DNA of 64,000 nt from Paralcaligenes sp. KSB-10 (GTDB taxonomy: Bacteria; Pseudomonadota; Gammaproteobacteria; Burkholderiales; Burkholderiaceae_B): contig NZ_CP089848.1 in assembly GCF_021266465.1 (NCBI RefSeq), forward strand, positions 4,154,001 through 4,218,000, read 5' to 3'. The notes beneath the pieces are model-generated. The model searched no databases. It saw only the letters and a program-made list of their open reading frames with translations, and was not told the DNA's origin. Below, in pieces: positions 46,972 to 56,948 of this stretch. Within the stretch, counting starts at the first letter, position 1. Every line of letters starts with the position of its first letter. The translations under genes were made by a program, and so were the position numbers.

Positions 46972-49233
46972 ATGAAATTTCGTTTTCCCATCGTCATCAT
47001 CGATGAAGACTATCGCTCCGAGAATGCCTCGGGTTTCGGCATCCGCGCCTTGGCCTCCGCCATCGAAGCCGAGGGCGTGGAAGTGCTGGGGGTCACGAGC
47101 TACGGCGACCTGAGCTCGTTCGCCCAGCAGCAAAGCCGCGCCAGCGCCTTTATCTTGTCGATAGACGATGAGGAGTTCGACGTCGATTCGCCCGAAGACG
47201 TGGCCAACGCGATCAAGAATCTGCGCCTATTCATAGGCGAGCTGCGATTCCGCAACGAAGATATCCCCATTTACCTGTATGGCGAGACGCGCACCTCGCA
47301 GCATATCCCGAACGATATCCTGCGCGAGCTGCATGGTTTCATTCATATGTTCGAGGATACGCCCGAGTTCGTGGCGCGGCACATTATTCGCGAGGCGCGT
47401 TCCTACCTCGATGGCCTGGCCCCGCCGTTTTTCCGCGAGCTGGTCAAGTATGCGTCCGACGGCTCCTATTCCTGGCATTGTCCAGGGCATTCGGGCGGCG
47501 TTGCCTTCCTGAAAAGCCCGGTGGGGCAGATGTTCCACCAATTCTTCGGCGAGAACATGTTGCGGGCCGACGTCTGCAATGCCGTCGATGAATTGGGGCA
47601 GCTGCTGGACCACACCGGCCCGATTGCCGAGTCCGAGCTCAACGCGGCACGCATATTCCATGCCGACCATTGTTTTTTCGTGACCAATGGCACGTCGACC
47701 TCGAACAAGGTGGTGTGGCACGCCAATGTGGCCTCGGGCGACGTGGTGGTGGTCGATCGCAATTGCCACAAGTCCATCCTGCACGCCATTACCATGACGG
47801 GGGCCATTCCGGTATTTCTGCGCCCCACCCGCAATCACCTGGGAATTATCGGGCCCATACCGCTCGATGAGTTCGAGCCCGAAAACATCCGCAAGAAAAT
47901 CGAGGCCAACCCGTTTGCCCGCGAAGCCAAGGACAAGCGGCCGCGCATCCTGACACTGACTCAAAGTACCTACGACGGGGTAATCTACAACGTCGAAATG
48001 ATCAAGGAAAAGCTCGGCTCCGAAATCGATACGCTGCACTTCGACGAAGCATGGCTGCCGCATGCGGCATTCCACGAGTTTTACCAGGACATGCACGCCA
48101 TCGGCTTGAATCGCCCGCGCAGCAAAGATGCCATGGTGTATGCCACGCATTCCACGCACAAGCTGCTGGCGGGTATTTCCCAGGCCTCGCAAATCATTGT
48201 GCAGGAATCCGAAACGCGCAAGCTCGACCGCAACATTTTCAATGAAGCGTACCTGATGCATACCTCCACCTCGCCGCAGTACGCGATCATTGCCTCGTGC
48301 GATGTGGCCGCGGCCATGATGGAGCCGCCCGGGGGCACGGCGCTGGTCGAGGAAAGCATACGCGAAGCCCTGGACTTTCGCCGCGCCATGCGCAAGGTCG
48401 AATCGGAGTTCGGCAAGAACGACTGGTGGTTCAAGGTGTGGGGCCCCAACCGGCTCGTGGGCGACGGTATCGGCAATCGCGACGAGTGGATGCTCGAGTC
48501 GGGCGAAGAATGGCATGGCTTCGGCGATCTGGCCGAAGGCTTCAATATGCTCGATCCCATCAAGGCCACGATCGTCAATCCGGGGCTGGACATGTCGGGT
48601 ACGTTTGCCGAAACCGGCATCCCTGCCGCCCTGGTGTCCAAATACCTGACCGAACACGGCGTGGTGGTGGAAAAAACCGGCCTGTATTCGTTCTTTATTC
48701 TTTTCACCATAGGCATCACCAAGGGCCGCTGGAATACGCTGTTGACCGCCTTGCAGCAATTCAAGGACGATTACGACCGCAACCAGCCGCTCTGGCGCAT
48801 TCTGCCGGATTTCTGTCGCGGCCATCGGCATTACGAAAAAATGGGCTTGCGCGATTTATGCCAGATGATCCATATCGCTTATCGCGAGCACGATGTGGCG
48901 CGCCTGACGACCGAGATGTACCTGAGCGATATGGTGCCCGCCATGAAGCCTTCCGACGCCTATGCCAAGATGGCGCACCGCGAGGTCGAGCGGGTATCCA
49001 TCGACGATCTGGAAGGGCGGGTAACCGGCGTGCTGCTGACTCCCTACCCGCCCGGCATTCCCCTGCTGATTCCCGGCGAACGATTCAATCGTCGCATTGT
49101 TCAGTACTTGCAGTTTGCGCGCGAATTCAATGCCAGGTTTCCGAGCTTTGAAACCGATATACACGGCCTGGCTGAAGAAAAAATGCCCGATGGCGAATCG
49201 CGTTTCTACGTCGACTGTCTCAGAGAAGACTAA
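46972..49233 (+). CDS. PLP-dependent arginine/lysine/ornithine decarboxylase (AdiA type)
   Basis: 753-aa fold type I decarboxylase. An N-terminal wing domain resembling a response regulator (IVIIDEDYRSENASGFGI) precedes the PLP domain with CPGHSGGVAFLKSP and HFDEAWLPHAAF. The PLP lysine, about residue 397, lies in ATHSTHKLLAGISQAS. Length is closest to AdiA (about 755), so arginine to agmatine is the best guess; lysine or ornithine cannot be excluded. It lies 9 bp after dcd with AGGAG before the ATG. No antiporter gene lies beside it, unlike acid-resistance loci. Confidence 0.9.
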   Translation: MKFRFPIVIIDEDYRSENASGFGIRALASAIEAEGVEVLGVTSYGDLSSFAQQQSRASAFILSIDDEEFDVDSPEDVANAIKNLRLFIGELRFRNEDIPIYLYGETRTSQHIPNDILRELHGFIHMFEDTPEFVARHIIREARSYLDGLAPPFFRELVKYASDGSYSWHCPGHSGGVAFLKSPVGQMFHQFFGENMLRADVCNAVDELGQLLDHTGPIAESELNAARIFHADHCFFVTNGTSTSNKVVWHANVASGDVVVVDRNCHKSILHAITMTGAIPVFLRPTRNHLGIIGPIPLDEFEPENIRKKIEANPFAREAKDKRPRILTLTQSTYDGVIYNVEMIKEKLGSEIDTLHFDEAWLPHAAFHEFYQDMHAIGLNRPRSKDAMVYATHSTHKLLAGISQASQIIVQESETRKLDRNIFNEAYLMHTSTSPQYAIIASCDVAAAMMEPPGGTALVEESIREALDFRRAMRKVESEFGKNDWWFKVWGPNRLVGDGIGNRDEWMLESGEEWHGFGDLAEGFNMLDPIKATIVNPGLDMSGTFAETGIPAALVSKYLTEHGVVVEKTGLYSFFILFTIGITKGRWNTLLTALQQFKDDYDRNQPLWRILPDFCRGHRHYEKMGLRDLCQMIHIAYREHDVARLTTEMYLSDMVPAMKPSDAYAKMAHREVERVSIDDLEGRVTGVLLTPYPPGIPLLIPGERFNRRIVQYLQFAREFNARFPSFETDIHGLAEEKMPDGESRFYVDCLRED

Positions 49234-49236
49234 GGC

Positions 49237-50457
49237 GTGTCGGCGGGGCGCTTTGATGTAGCGGTTATCGGGGCCGGGGCCGCCGGCATGATGGCGGCGG
49301 CCGTGGCCGGCCAGCGCGGCTTGCGGGTGGTGCTGGTCGAGCACGCCGCCAAGCTGGCCGAGAAAATCCGCATTTCAGGCGGCGGCCGCTGCAATTTCAC
49401 GAATATCGGCACGACGCCCGCCAATTTTCTGTCGCAAAATCCCAATTTTTGCCGGTCGGCGCTGGCGGCCTACACGCCGCGCGATTTCATCGATCTGGTC
49501 GAGAAGCACGGCATACGCTGGCACGAAAAACATCGCGGCCAGCTTTTTTGCGACGATTCCAGCGAGTCGATCATCGAGCTGCTCAAACGCGAATGCGATA
49601 TGGGCCGCGTGGCCTGGCGCATGCCGTGTTCCGTGGCGGAGCTTGAGCACGACAAGACCGATTTTGTCTTGCGGACTTCGTTGGGTGAAATACGGGCGGC
49701 CCAACTGGTGCTGGCCTGCGGCGGCATGGCGATCCCTCAATTGGGGGCCACCGATTTCGCCTTGAAGGTAGCGCGCCAGTTCGGCCTGAAAGTGGTGGAA
49801 CCCCGTCCTGCCCTCGTTCCGCTGACCTTCGATCCGGAACACTGGAAGGCGTTCGGGGCCCTTAGCGGCGTCGCGCTTGAAGTGGGCGTCACGGGCGGCC
49901 AGGGCAAGGGCCGTGCTGAATTTCTGGAAGACCTGCTGTTTACGCACCGAGGTTTGTCGGGGCCCGCCATTTTGCAGATTTCGAGCTTCTGGAATCCGGG
50001 CGAGCCGATCACGCTGGACCTGGCTCCGGGGCGCGACCTGGAGCGGGAACTGCTGGTGGCCAAGCCGGGCAACCGGCAGCAGCTCAATTCGGTCCTGTCG
50101 GACCTGTGGCCCAGGCGCCTGGCCGAGCAATGGCTCTCCAACGTCGACGGGGTCGAACACGGAGTAACGAGCCTGCGCATGGCCGATGCGCCCGACCGGC
50201 TGCTGCGCCGGTTGGCCGGGCAGATTCATCGCTGGTCGCTGACGCCCACCGGAACCGCCGGCTATAAAAAGGCCGAGGTCATGCGTGGAGGCGTGGATAC
50301 CCGGGGCCTCGATCAAAAAACCATGCAGGCCAAGGCTGTGCCTGGCCTGTATATTGTCGGCGAAGCGCTCGATGTCACGGGCTGGCTGGGTGGTTACAAT
50401 TTTCAATGGGCCTGGGCTTCCGGCATGGCTTGCGGGCGCGCCCTGCAGGCGAAATAA
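49237..50457 (+). CDS. YhiN/HI0933-family flavoprotein
   Basis: 406-aa NAD(P)/FAD-dependent oxidoreductase. The FAD motif VIGAGAAGMMAAAVAGQRG is followed by KIRISGGGRCNFTN, the family hallmark. The C-terminal GGVDTRGLDQKTMQAKAVPGLYIVGEALDVTGWLGGYNFQWAW matches the family end. Physiological function is poorly known. The GTG at 49237 follows the decarboxylase stop by 3 nt, so dcd, decarboxylase and this gene look co-transcribed. Confidence 0.92.
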   Translation: MSAGRFDVAVIGAGAAGMMAAAVAGQRGLRVVLVEHAAKLAEKIRISGGGRCNFTNIGTTPANFLSQNPNFCRSALAAYTPRDFIDLVEKHGIRWHEKHRGQLFCDDSSESIIELLKRECDMGRVAWRMPCSVAELEHDKTDFVLRTSLGEIRAAQLVLACGGMAIPQLGATDFALKVARQFGLKVVEPRPALVPLTFDPEHWKAFGALSGVALEVGVTGGQGKGRAEFLEDLLFTHRGLSGPAILQISSFWNPGEPITLDLAPGRDLERELLVAKPGNRQQLNSVLSDLWPRRLAEQWLSNVDGVEHGVTSLRMADAPDRLLRRLAGQIHRWSLTPTGTAGYKKAEVMRGGVDTRGLDQKTMQAKAVPGLYIVGEALDVTGWLGGYNFQWAWASGMACGRALQAK

Positions 50458-50483
50458 ACCCCTGTCAGGTCCGCCGAATTCGC

Positions 50484-50513
50484 TTGGTGTTCGATCCCCT
50501 TTCGAGTTATGCT
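50484..50513 (+). promoter_or_regulatory. Candidate promoter of the gcv operon
   Basis: TTGGTG at 50484-50489 and TATGCT at 50508-50513, 18-bp spacing, about 20 bp before the riboswitch. Confidence 0.5.
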
Positions 50514-50534
50514 TTGCGCTGCTGTCATTACATG

Positions 50535-50748
50535 TGGCGGGAGAGAGCCGATTTTTCGGCCGCCGAAGGCGCAATTCGCCCAGAATCGCTCAGGTACCCG
50601 GTACCGTCCATGTATTGTCTGTGTCGCTATCCGAGGCAGGCAGGGCAGCAATCTGGAGAGACTTGCGCGGCACTCGTGGGTGACGCGGCAGGCGCCGAAG
50701 GTGAACACTCGCTGCGTGCGGGTCAACTCTCAGGCAAAAGGACAGAAG
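50535..50748 (+). ncRNA. Tandem glycine riboswitch controlling gcvTHP
   Basis: Two glycine aptamers in a row fill the 349-bp gap before gcvT. Aptamer 1 (about 50535-50620) has GGGAGAG, GCCGAAGGCGCAA and CTCAGGTACCCGGTACCG. Aptamer 2 (about 50653-50748) has TGGAGAGAC, GCGCCGAAGGTGAACACTC and CTCAGGCAAAAGGACAG. These conserved blocks define the class. Tandem glycine riboswitches upstream of gcvT normally switch the operon on when glycine is abundant. The expression platform (50749-50806) holds no obvious terminator T-run, so control may be at the ribosome site (GGAG at 50796-50799). Confidence 0.93.
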
Positions 50749-50806
50749 GGCGGCACTCGCCAATCAGCTTGTTGGCATCCGTCGTTCCCTGTTTCTCGGA
50801 GTCTCC

Positions 50807-51904
50807 ATGTCTTCTGCGCTCAAGCGTACCCCTTTATTCAGCGTTCACATCGAGTCGGGCGCCAAAATGGTCGATTTTGGCGGCTGGGAAATGCCGTTGG
50901 CCTACGGGTCGCAGCTCGAGGAGCACCACGCCGTGCGCCAGGACGCCGGCATGTTCGATGTGTCGCACATGCTCAATGTCGAGGTCAAGGGGCCCGATTC
51001 CAAAGCCTTTTTGCAGCGCCTGCTGGCCAACGATGTGGCCAAGCTGAGCGTGCCCGGCAAAGCCCTGTATTCGTGCATGCTGAATTTCGAGGGCGGCGTT
51101 ATCGACGACCTGATTGTCTATTTTTTTGCCGCCGACAATTGGCGCATTGTGGTCAATGCCGCCACGGCCGACAAGGATGTTGCCTGGATGCAACGCGTTG
51201 CGCATGCCGGGCATTTCAATGTGGCGCTTAATCCGCGACGCGATCTTGCCATGATTGCGGTGCAAGGCCCGAATGCGCGCCAAAAGGTCTGGGCGGCACG
51301 GCCTGCCTGGCAGACTCCCACTGAAGCGCTGACCCCTTTCGTGGGCACTTTTATCGATGAACTTACCCTAGTGGCGCGCACCGGCTATACGGGCGAAGAC
51401 GGCTTCGAAATTGTTTTGCCCGCAACCCAGGCCGAGGCCCTGTGGCGCGACCTTGCCCGGCAGGGCGTCAGGCCATGCGGGCTGGGCGCGCGGGACACCT
51501 TGCGTCTCGAGGCGGGCATGAACTTGTATGGCCAGGATATGGACGACTTTGTGCATCCCCAGGAAGCCGCGCTGTCCTGGACGGTGTCGCTCAAGGATCC
51601 GCAGCGCCAGTTCGTTGGCCGGGCCGCCATCGAAGCCGTGCCGGCCGCACGGTCTCTGGTCGGGCTCAAGCTGCTGGAACGCGGCGTGATGCGCGCTCAC
51701 ATGAAGGTTCGCACCGCGCAGGGCGAAGGCGAAATCACCAGCGGCACCATGTCGCCCACCATGGGCGTGTCGGTGGGCATGGCCCGTGTTCCAGCCGGTG
51801 CGCAAGCCGGCGATAAAGTCGAAATTGAAATACGTGGCAAATGGGTTCCGGCCCAGGTCACGCCCATGCCTTTTGTCCGCAACGGCAAAGTCCTTGCGGC
51901 CTGA
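50807..51904 (+). CDS. gcvT: Glycine cleavage system T protein (aminomethyltransferase)
   Basis: 365-aa tetrahydrofolate-dependent enzyme that takes the aminomethyl group from GcvH and releases ammonia and methylene-THF. It starts [27 protein letters not shown], with [32 protein letters not shown] and [24 protein letters not shown] as family blocks. First gene of gcvTHP, under riboswitch control. Confidence 0.98.
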   Translation: MSSALKRTPLFSVHIESGAKMVDFGGWEMPLAYGSQLEEHHAVRQDAGMFDVSHMLNVEVKGPDSKAFLQRLLANDVAKLSVPGKALYSCMLNFEGGVIDDLIVYFFAADNWRIVVNAATADKDVAWMQRVAHAGHFNVALNPRRDLAMIAVQGPNARQKVWAARPAWQTPTEALTPFVGTFIDELTLVARTGYTGEDGFEIVLPATQAEALWRDLARQGVRPCGLGARDTLRLEAGMNLYGQDMDDFVHPQEAALSWTVSLKDPQRQFVGRAAIEAVPAARSLVGLKLLERGVMRAHMKVRTAQGEGEITSGTMSPTMGVSVGMARVPAGAQAGDKVEIEIRGKWVPAQVTPMPFVRNGKVLAA

Positions 51905-51946
51905 ACTGTTTTTTCGAAAACTTCATTACTTTTAACGAGGTCTATC

Positions 51947-52327
51947 ATGAGTCTTCCTTCCGATCGCAAGTACACGTCGTCGCACGAATGGGTTAAAGCC
52001 GAGGGCGATGTGTTCCTTGTGGGCATTACCGATGCCGCCCAGGATCAACTCGGCGACCTGGTTTTCGTGGGCGATGTCAATCCCGGCGCAGTGCTGGCCG
52101 CCGGCGAAACCGCGGGTGTGGTGGAATCCGTCAAGGCGGCGTCCGATATCTATGCGCCGGTCGATGGCGAGATCGTGGCATTCAACGAGGCCCTCGATTC
52201 CGAACCCAATCTGATCAACGATGCGGCTTTCGATACCTGGATTTTCAAGATCAAGCCGAAAAATGCGTCCGACATCGACGGCCTGCTCGATGCGGCCGGT
52301 TATGAAGCCGTGGTCAACGCGGGTTGA
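51947..52327 (+). CDS. gcvH: Glycine cleavage system H protein
   Basis: 126-aa lipoyl carrier protein. The lipoylated lysine is Lys63 in GVVESVKAASDIYAP. YTSSHEWVKAEGD opens the domain as usual. It shuttles the aminomethyl group between GcvP, GcvT and the L protein, whose gene is not in this window. AACGAGG lies 6 nt before the ATG. Confidence 0.98.
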   Translation: MSLPSDRKYTSSHEWVKAEGDVFLVGITDAAQDQLGDLVFVGDVNPGAVLAAGETAGVVESVKAASDIYAPVDGEIVAFNEALDSEPNLINDAAFDTWIFKIKPKNASDIDGLLDAAGYEAVVNAG

Positions 52328-52372
52328 GCTTTCATTTTTTTATTAGCCATTCGTTCTGTTTAGGTTGTGCAT

Positions 52373-55270
52373 ATGCTGCGTGAATTAGACCCCCATACCG
52401 ATTTTGTGCCTCGCCATATCGGGCCCGCCCAAGCCGATCAGGCAAAAATGCTGTCGGCGATCGGGGTTGCAAGCCTGGAAAGCCTGATTCAGGAAGTCGT
52501 GCCCGCCAGTATCCTGAGGCGCGGGGCACTGGATTTGCCGGCGTCGCGCAGCGAGGCCGATGCCTTGGCCGAATTGAAAGCGATCGCCGGGCAAAACCAG
52601 GTGTTTCGCAACTACATCGGGCAGGGCTACTACGGCACGCAGGTGCCCAATGTCATCCTGCGCAATATTCTTGAAAATCCCGCCTGGTATACCGCCTACA
52701 CGCCTTATCAGCCCGAGATTTCCCAGGGGCGCCTCGAAGCATTGCTGAATTACCAGACCATGGTGGCCGACCTCACCGGCCTGGGCATTGCCAATGCCTC
52801 CCTGCTCGACGAAGGCACGGCGGCAGCCGAGGCCATGACTCTGGCGCGCCGCGGTTCACGCGCCAAAAGCAATGTGTTCTTTGCCTCGCGGCATTGCCAC
52901 CCGCAAACGCTGGAAATTCTGCGCACGCGGGCCAGCGGCCTGGGCATCGAAGTCGTCGTGGGCGACGAGTCGCAAGGCGTGCCCGAGTGCTTCGGTGTAC
53001 TGCTGCAGTACCCGCACAGCCTGGGCGCAGTCGCAGACTACCGCGGCCTGACCGAAGCCGTGCATGCCAAGGGCGGCGTGGTTGCGGTCGCCACCGACTT
53101 GCTGGCGCTGGCCTTGCTTGCGCCGCCGGGTGAGTGGGGCGCCGATATTGCCATAGGCTCGGCCCAGAGGTTTGGCGTGCCATTGGGTTTTGGCGGCCCG
53201 CATGCGGGCTTCATGGCCTGCAAGGATGCGTTCAAGCGCAATATGCCCGGCCGCCTGGTCGGGGTTTCCAAAGATAGCCAGGGCGCAGCGGCTTTGCGCC
53301 TGGCGCTGCAAACGCGCGAACAGCATATACGCCGCGAAAAAGCCACTTCGAACATCTGCACGGCGCAGGTGCTGCTGGCCGTCATGGCCGGCATGTATGC
53401 CGTATGGCATGGCCCGCGCGGCATCAGGCGCATTGCCGAACGGGTGGCCTGCCTGACCGCCTATTTAAGGCAATCGCTGCAGGCGCTGGGGCTGGCCAGC
53501 CGCAACGACAGTTTCTTCGATACCTTGCTGCTCGACAGCGGCGAGCACACTCAGGCGATCGTGCGCGCCGCGGAAGCGGCCTCCATCAATTTGCGCCAGG
53601 TCGGCGCGGCTCAGTTGGCCGTGTCGCTGGACGAGACCGTGACCGTATCGGATATCGCCGATTTGCTGCGGGTGTTTGCGCAGGCCCTGGGCAAGACCTG
53701 GAACGAGCCCGACTGGGCCAGCCAGGCCCTGCCGGCCAGCCATGGCATTCCCGCCGCCTCGCAACGCTCTTCGGCGATCTTGTCTCACCCGGTATTCTCC
53801 AGAGTCCAGTCCGAGACCGATATGCTGCGCTACCTGCGCAGCCTGGCCGATAAAGACCTGGCCCTGGACCGGACCATGATTCCCCTGGGCTCGTGCACCA
53901 TGAAGCTCAATGCCACGGCCGAGATGATTCCCGTCACCTGGCCCGAGTTCGGCGATATGCATCCCTATGCGCCGGTGGCGCAAACCAGGGGCTACCAGGA
54001 ACTTATTCGTCGCCTGTCGGCGGCACTGTGCGAGATTACCGGCTACGACTCGGTCAGCCTGCAACCCAATTCGGGCGCGCAGGGCGAGTATGCCGGCTTG
54101 TTGGCCATACGCGCCTATCATCGGGCCAATGGGCACCATCAGCGCAATGTCTGCCTGATCCCGTCTTCGGCCCACGGCACCAATCCCGCATCTGCGCAAT
54201 TGGCCGGCATGGAAGTGGTGGTCGTGGCGTCCGACGATCAGGGCAATGTCGATGTGGCCGATCTGCAAGCGAAGATTGCGCAGGTGGGCGATCGCCTGGC
54301 GGCACTCATGATTACCTACCCCTCCACGCACGGCGTGTTTGAAGTAGCGGTGACGCAGATTTGCGATCTGGTGCACGAGGCCGGCGGCCAGGTGTATCTT
54401 GACGGCGCCAATATGAACGCCATGGTGGGCCTGGCCCAACCCGGCAAATTCGGCTCGGATGTGTCGCACCTTAACCTGCACAAGACATTTTGCATTCCGC
54501 ACGGCGGCGGCGGACCGGGCGTCGGGCCGGTGGCGGTGCGGGCCCATCTGGCGCCGTACTTGCCGGGTATCCTGAACGAGCAGGGAGAACTGTCGAAAGA
54601 GGCCGTGGTGGGGCCGGTTTCGGCGGCGCCTTATGGGTCGGCCAGCATCCTGCCCATTCCCTATCTGTACATAACCCTGATGGGGGCCGAGGGCCTGCTG
54701 CAGGCGACCGAAGTCGCCATACTCAATGCGAACTACATCGCCGAGCGCTTGCGTGGGTATTATCCGGTCTTGTATGCGGGGCATAATGGCCGCGTGGCGC
54801 ACGAATGCATACTCGACATACGCCCCATCAAGGAAAGCAGCGGAATCTCGGCGGAAGACATTGCCAAGCGCTTGATCGATTATGGGTTCCATGCCCCGAC
54901 CATGAGTTTCCCGGTGGCCGGAACGCTGATGGTCGAGCCGACCGAGTCTGAAGGCCTGGCCGAGCTGGATCGTTTTATCGATGCCATGATTGCCATCCGT
55001 GCCGAAATCGCACAGATTGAAAGCGGTGCGAAAGATGCCGAAGACAATGTCCTGAAAAATGCTCCGCATACGGCGCAGATGCTTCTGGTGACGGAGTGGC
55101 ATCACGATTACACGCGCGAAGAGGCGTCGTATCCGGTACAGAGCTTGCGCGACAACAAGTACTGGCCGCCGGTGGCGCGCGTCGATAATGCCTATGGCGA
55201 CCGCAATCTGGTTTGCGCCTGCCCGCCGCTCGAGGCTTATACCGACGCCGGAGAGAAATCCCTGGCCTGA
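52373..55270 (+). CDS. gcvP: Glycine dehydrogenase (decarboxylating), P protein
   Basis: 965-aa PLP enzyme in the fused single-chain form found in proteobacteria. It decarboxylates glycine and loads GcvH. The N-terminal half has [19 protein letters not shown] and [23 protein letters not shown]. The C-terminal half has [25 protein letters not shown] and the PLP lysine in [18 protein letters not shown]. Its last codons overlap the start of the ureohydrolase remnant. The ATG at 52373 was chosen; a GTG at 52367 is in frame. Confidence 0.98.
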   Translation: MLRELDPHTDFVPRHIGPAQADQAKMLSAIGVASLESLIQEVVPASILRRGALDLPASRSEADALAELKAIAGQNQVFRNYIGQGYYGTQVPNVILRNILENPAWYTAYTPYQPEISQGRLEALLNYQTMVADLTGLGIANASLLDEGTAAAEAMTLARRGSRAKSNVFFASRHCHPQTLEILRTRASGLGIEVVVGDESQGVPECFGVLLQYPHSLGAVADYRGLTEAVHAKGGVVAVATDLLALALLAPPGEWGADIAIGSAQRFGVPLGFGGPHAGFMACKDAFKRNMPGRLVGVSKDSQGAAALRLALQTREQHIRREKATSNICTAQVLLAVMAGMYAVWHGPRGIRRIAERVACLTAYLRQSLQALGLASRNDSFFDTLLLDSGEHTQAIVRAAEAASINLRQVGAAQLAVSLDETVTVSDIADLLRVFAQALGKTWNEPDWASQALPASHGIPAASQRSSAILSHPVFSRVQSETDMLRYLRSLADKDLALDRTMIPLGSCTMKLNATAEMIPVTWPEFGDMHPYAPVAQTRGYQELIRRLSAALCEITGYDSVSLQPNSGAQGEYAGLLAIRAYHRANGHHQRNVCLIPSSAHGTNPASAQLAGMEVVVVASDDQGNVDVADLQAKIAQVGDRLAALMITYPSTHGVFEVAVTQICDLVHEAGGQVYLDGANMNAMVGLAQPGKFGSDVSHLNLHKTFCIPHGGGGPGVGPVAVRAHLAPYLPGILNEQGELSKEAVVGPVSAAPYGSASILPIPYLYITLMGAEGLLQATEVAILNANYIAERLRGYYPVLYAGHNGRVAHECILDIRPIKESSGISAEDIAKRLIDYGFHAPTMSFPVAGTLMVEPTESEGLAELDRFIDAMIAIRAEIAQIESGAKDAEDNVLKNAPHTAQMLLVTEWHHDYTREEASYPVQSLRDNKYWPPVARVDNAYGDRNLVCACPPLEAYTDAGEKSLA

Positions 55271-55443
55271 CGGTGCCCCAGGCGCTTGAAATCATTCGTG
55301 GCGCCTGGGGGCTCGATATAGTGGGCGCGGATCTCGTCGAGATCGCGCCCCCGTACGATCCCCATGGCACGACGGCGCTGCTGGGAGCCAACCTGGCTTA
55401 TGAAATGTTGTGCGTACTGCCAGGAGTTCCGCGCCGAGCCTGA
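55264..55443 (+). pseudogene. C-terminal remnant of an agmatinase/guanidinobutyrase-type ureohydrolase
   Basis: The frame through 55264-55443 reads [20 protein letters not shown], then GADLVEIAPPYDPHG, then TTALLGANLAYEMLCVL, and stops with TGA. This matches the last 60 residues of the arginase/agmatinase family (GLT-x-x-xALEI, then V-x-EVxPxYD, then TAxxxAxLxxExLC). The catalytic binuclear-manganese part is absent: upstream in this frame lies the end of gcvP. It is therefore a broken gene, left after deletion or rearrangement. Family members hydrolyse agmatine or guanidino acids to amine plus urea. Confidence 0.8.
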
Positions 55444-55478
55444 CTGTAGGGGCACGCCTTGTGGGTGTCCCGCTACAG
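55444..55478. repeat. REP-like hairpin, copy 4 (opposite orientation)
   Basis: CTGTAG at 55444-55449 pairs with CTACAG at 55473-55478. The inner arms (GGGGCACGCC and GGGTGTCCC) pair imperfectly around CTTGT. Read on the minus strand it ends in CCCCTAC as the other copies do. It lies between the remnant and the aminotransferase stop, where it could end both transcripts. Confidence 0.55.
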
Positions 55479-55481
55479 GTC

Positions 55482-56807
55482 TCAGTCGATGGTTTTGAGA
55501 ACCGCCGCTATGGTTTCGAATAGCTGGGCGATCTGCGCCTCGTCGATGATGAGCGGCGGCGAGACAGCCAGGATGTCCCCGGTATACCGAACCATCAGGC
55601 CCTGGTCGAAACATTTCTTGAAGGCTTCGGCGGCGCGTGCTCCGGGCGCGCCGCTGCGCGATTCGAGTTCAATGCCGGCAACCAGGCCCAGGTTGCGCAC
55701 ATCGACCACGTGCCGCGCGTTTTCGAGGCCATGGGCCGCTTTTTCAAAAACGGGGGCCATGGTGTTGGCGCGTTGAAAGAGCTGGTCCCGTTCATAGATG
55801 CCCAGCGTGGCCAGTATGGCGGCTGTGGCCAGCGGGTGGCCTGAATAGGTGTATCCGTGGAAAAACTCAATGCCGTTGGCGGCGGCGCCCACAATGGTGT
55901 CGTGGACCTCGCGTTTGACGGCCACGGCGCCGGCCGGAACACTGGCGTTGCTAATCCCCTTGGCCAGGGTGATCAGGTCGGGCGTAACGCCGAAACGTTC
56001 GCTGGCAGTGGCCGCGCCCAGGCGGCCGAAGGCGCTGATGACTTCATCGAAAATCAGCAGGATGCCGTATTTTTCGGTAATGGCGCGCAGGCGTTCGAGG
56101 TAGCCTTTGGGTGGGATCAGCACGCCGGTGGATCCGGCCATGGGTTCGACGATGACAGCCGCTATCGTGGAAGCGTCATGCAAGGCAACCAGGCGTTCGA
56201 GGTCGTCGGCCAGATGCGCGCCCCATTCCGGTTGCCCGCGCGTGTTGGCGTTTTTGGACAGATCGTGGGTGTGCGGCAAGTGATCGACGCCAGGCAGCAG
56301 GGCGCCCGAAAATGCCTTGCGGTTGGGCGCGATGCCGCCCACTGAAATTCCCCCGAAACCTACGCCGTGGTAGCCGCGTTCGCGGCCTATCAGGCGCGTG
56401 CGCTGGCCTTCGCCGCGTGCGCGATGGTAGGCCAGGGCGATTTTCAGCGCCGTGTCGACGGACTCCGAACCCGAGTTCGTAAAGAAAATTCGATCAAGCC
56501 CGGCCGGCATGATCTTGGCAACAGCGGTGGCGGCCCGGAATGAATTGGGGTGCCCGATCTGGAAGCTTGGGGCGTAGTCGAGTTCCGCTGTTTGATGCGC
56601 GATGGCTTCGATGATCTCTTCGCGCCCATGTCCGGCATTGACGCACCAGAGCCCTGATGTGCCGTCCAGAATCTGGCGGCCGTCGGCCGAGGTGTAATAC
56701 ATGCCCTTGGCCTTGGCCAGCAGCAGCGGGTGCTCCTTGAATTGCCGGTTTGCCGTAAATGGCATCCAGAGGTGCGACATGTTTGGAACAGCGGTTTGGG
56801 TACTCAT
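55482..56807 (-). CDS. Omega-amino acid:pyruvate aminotransferase (class III)
   Basis: 441-aa PLP enzyme of the beta-alanine--pyruvate transaminase type. It opens NMSHLWMPFTANRQFKEHP, characteristic for this subgroup, then FTNSGSESVDTALKIALAYH and IFDEVISAFGRLG. The PLP lysine is in ITLAKGISNASVPAG. It moves amino groups from omega-amino acids (beta-alanine, GABA, taurine or similar) to pyruvate. Divergent from a MocR regulator that probably controls it. The ATG at 56807 was chosen; the frame is open further upstream, but homology starts here. Confidence 0.92.
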   Translation of the reverse strand: MSTQTAVPNMSHLWMPFTANRQFKEHPLLLAKAKGMYYTSADGRQILDGTSGLWCVNAGHGREEIIEAIAHQTAELDYAPSFQIGHPNSFRAATAVAKIMPAGLDRIFFTNSGSESVDTALKIALAYHRARGEGQRTRLIGRERGYHGVGFGGISVGGIAPNRKAFSGALLPGVDHLPHTHDLSKNANTRGQPEWGAHLADDLERLVALHDASTIAAVIVEPMAGSTGVLIPPKGYLERLRAITEKYGILLIFDEVISAFGRLGAATASERFGVTPDLITLAKGISNASVPAGAVAVKREVHDTIVGAAANGIEFFHGYTYSGHPLATAAILATLGIYERDQLFQRANTMAPVFEKAAHGLENARHVVDVRNLGLVAGIELESRSGAPGARAAEAFKKCFDQGLMVRYTGDILAVSPPLIIDEAQIAQLFETIAAVLKTID

Positions 56808-56881
56808 GATTATCCCCGAAGGCGAATTGGACAAGACTGCACAGATGCCTATTTTCGTCTGGCTCAAAGAGGATTGAAATA

Positions 56882-56935
56882 TACAGATATTTAATAAATC
56901 AATAACTGTACTGGTAAAATAAAAAAAATTGTACT
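56882..56935. promoter_or_regulatory. Candidate MocR operator in the divergent intergenic region
   Basis: This AT-rich stretch holds the direct repeat TGTACT at 56907-56912 and 56930-56935 (23 bp apart, about two helical turns) and an inverted pair TACAG at 56882-56886 / CTGTA at 56906-56910. MocR regulators such as GabR are known to use direct repeats spaced by about two turns. Assignment is inferred. Confidence 0.5.
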
Positions 56936-56948
56936 TTAATGAGTGGCC

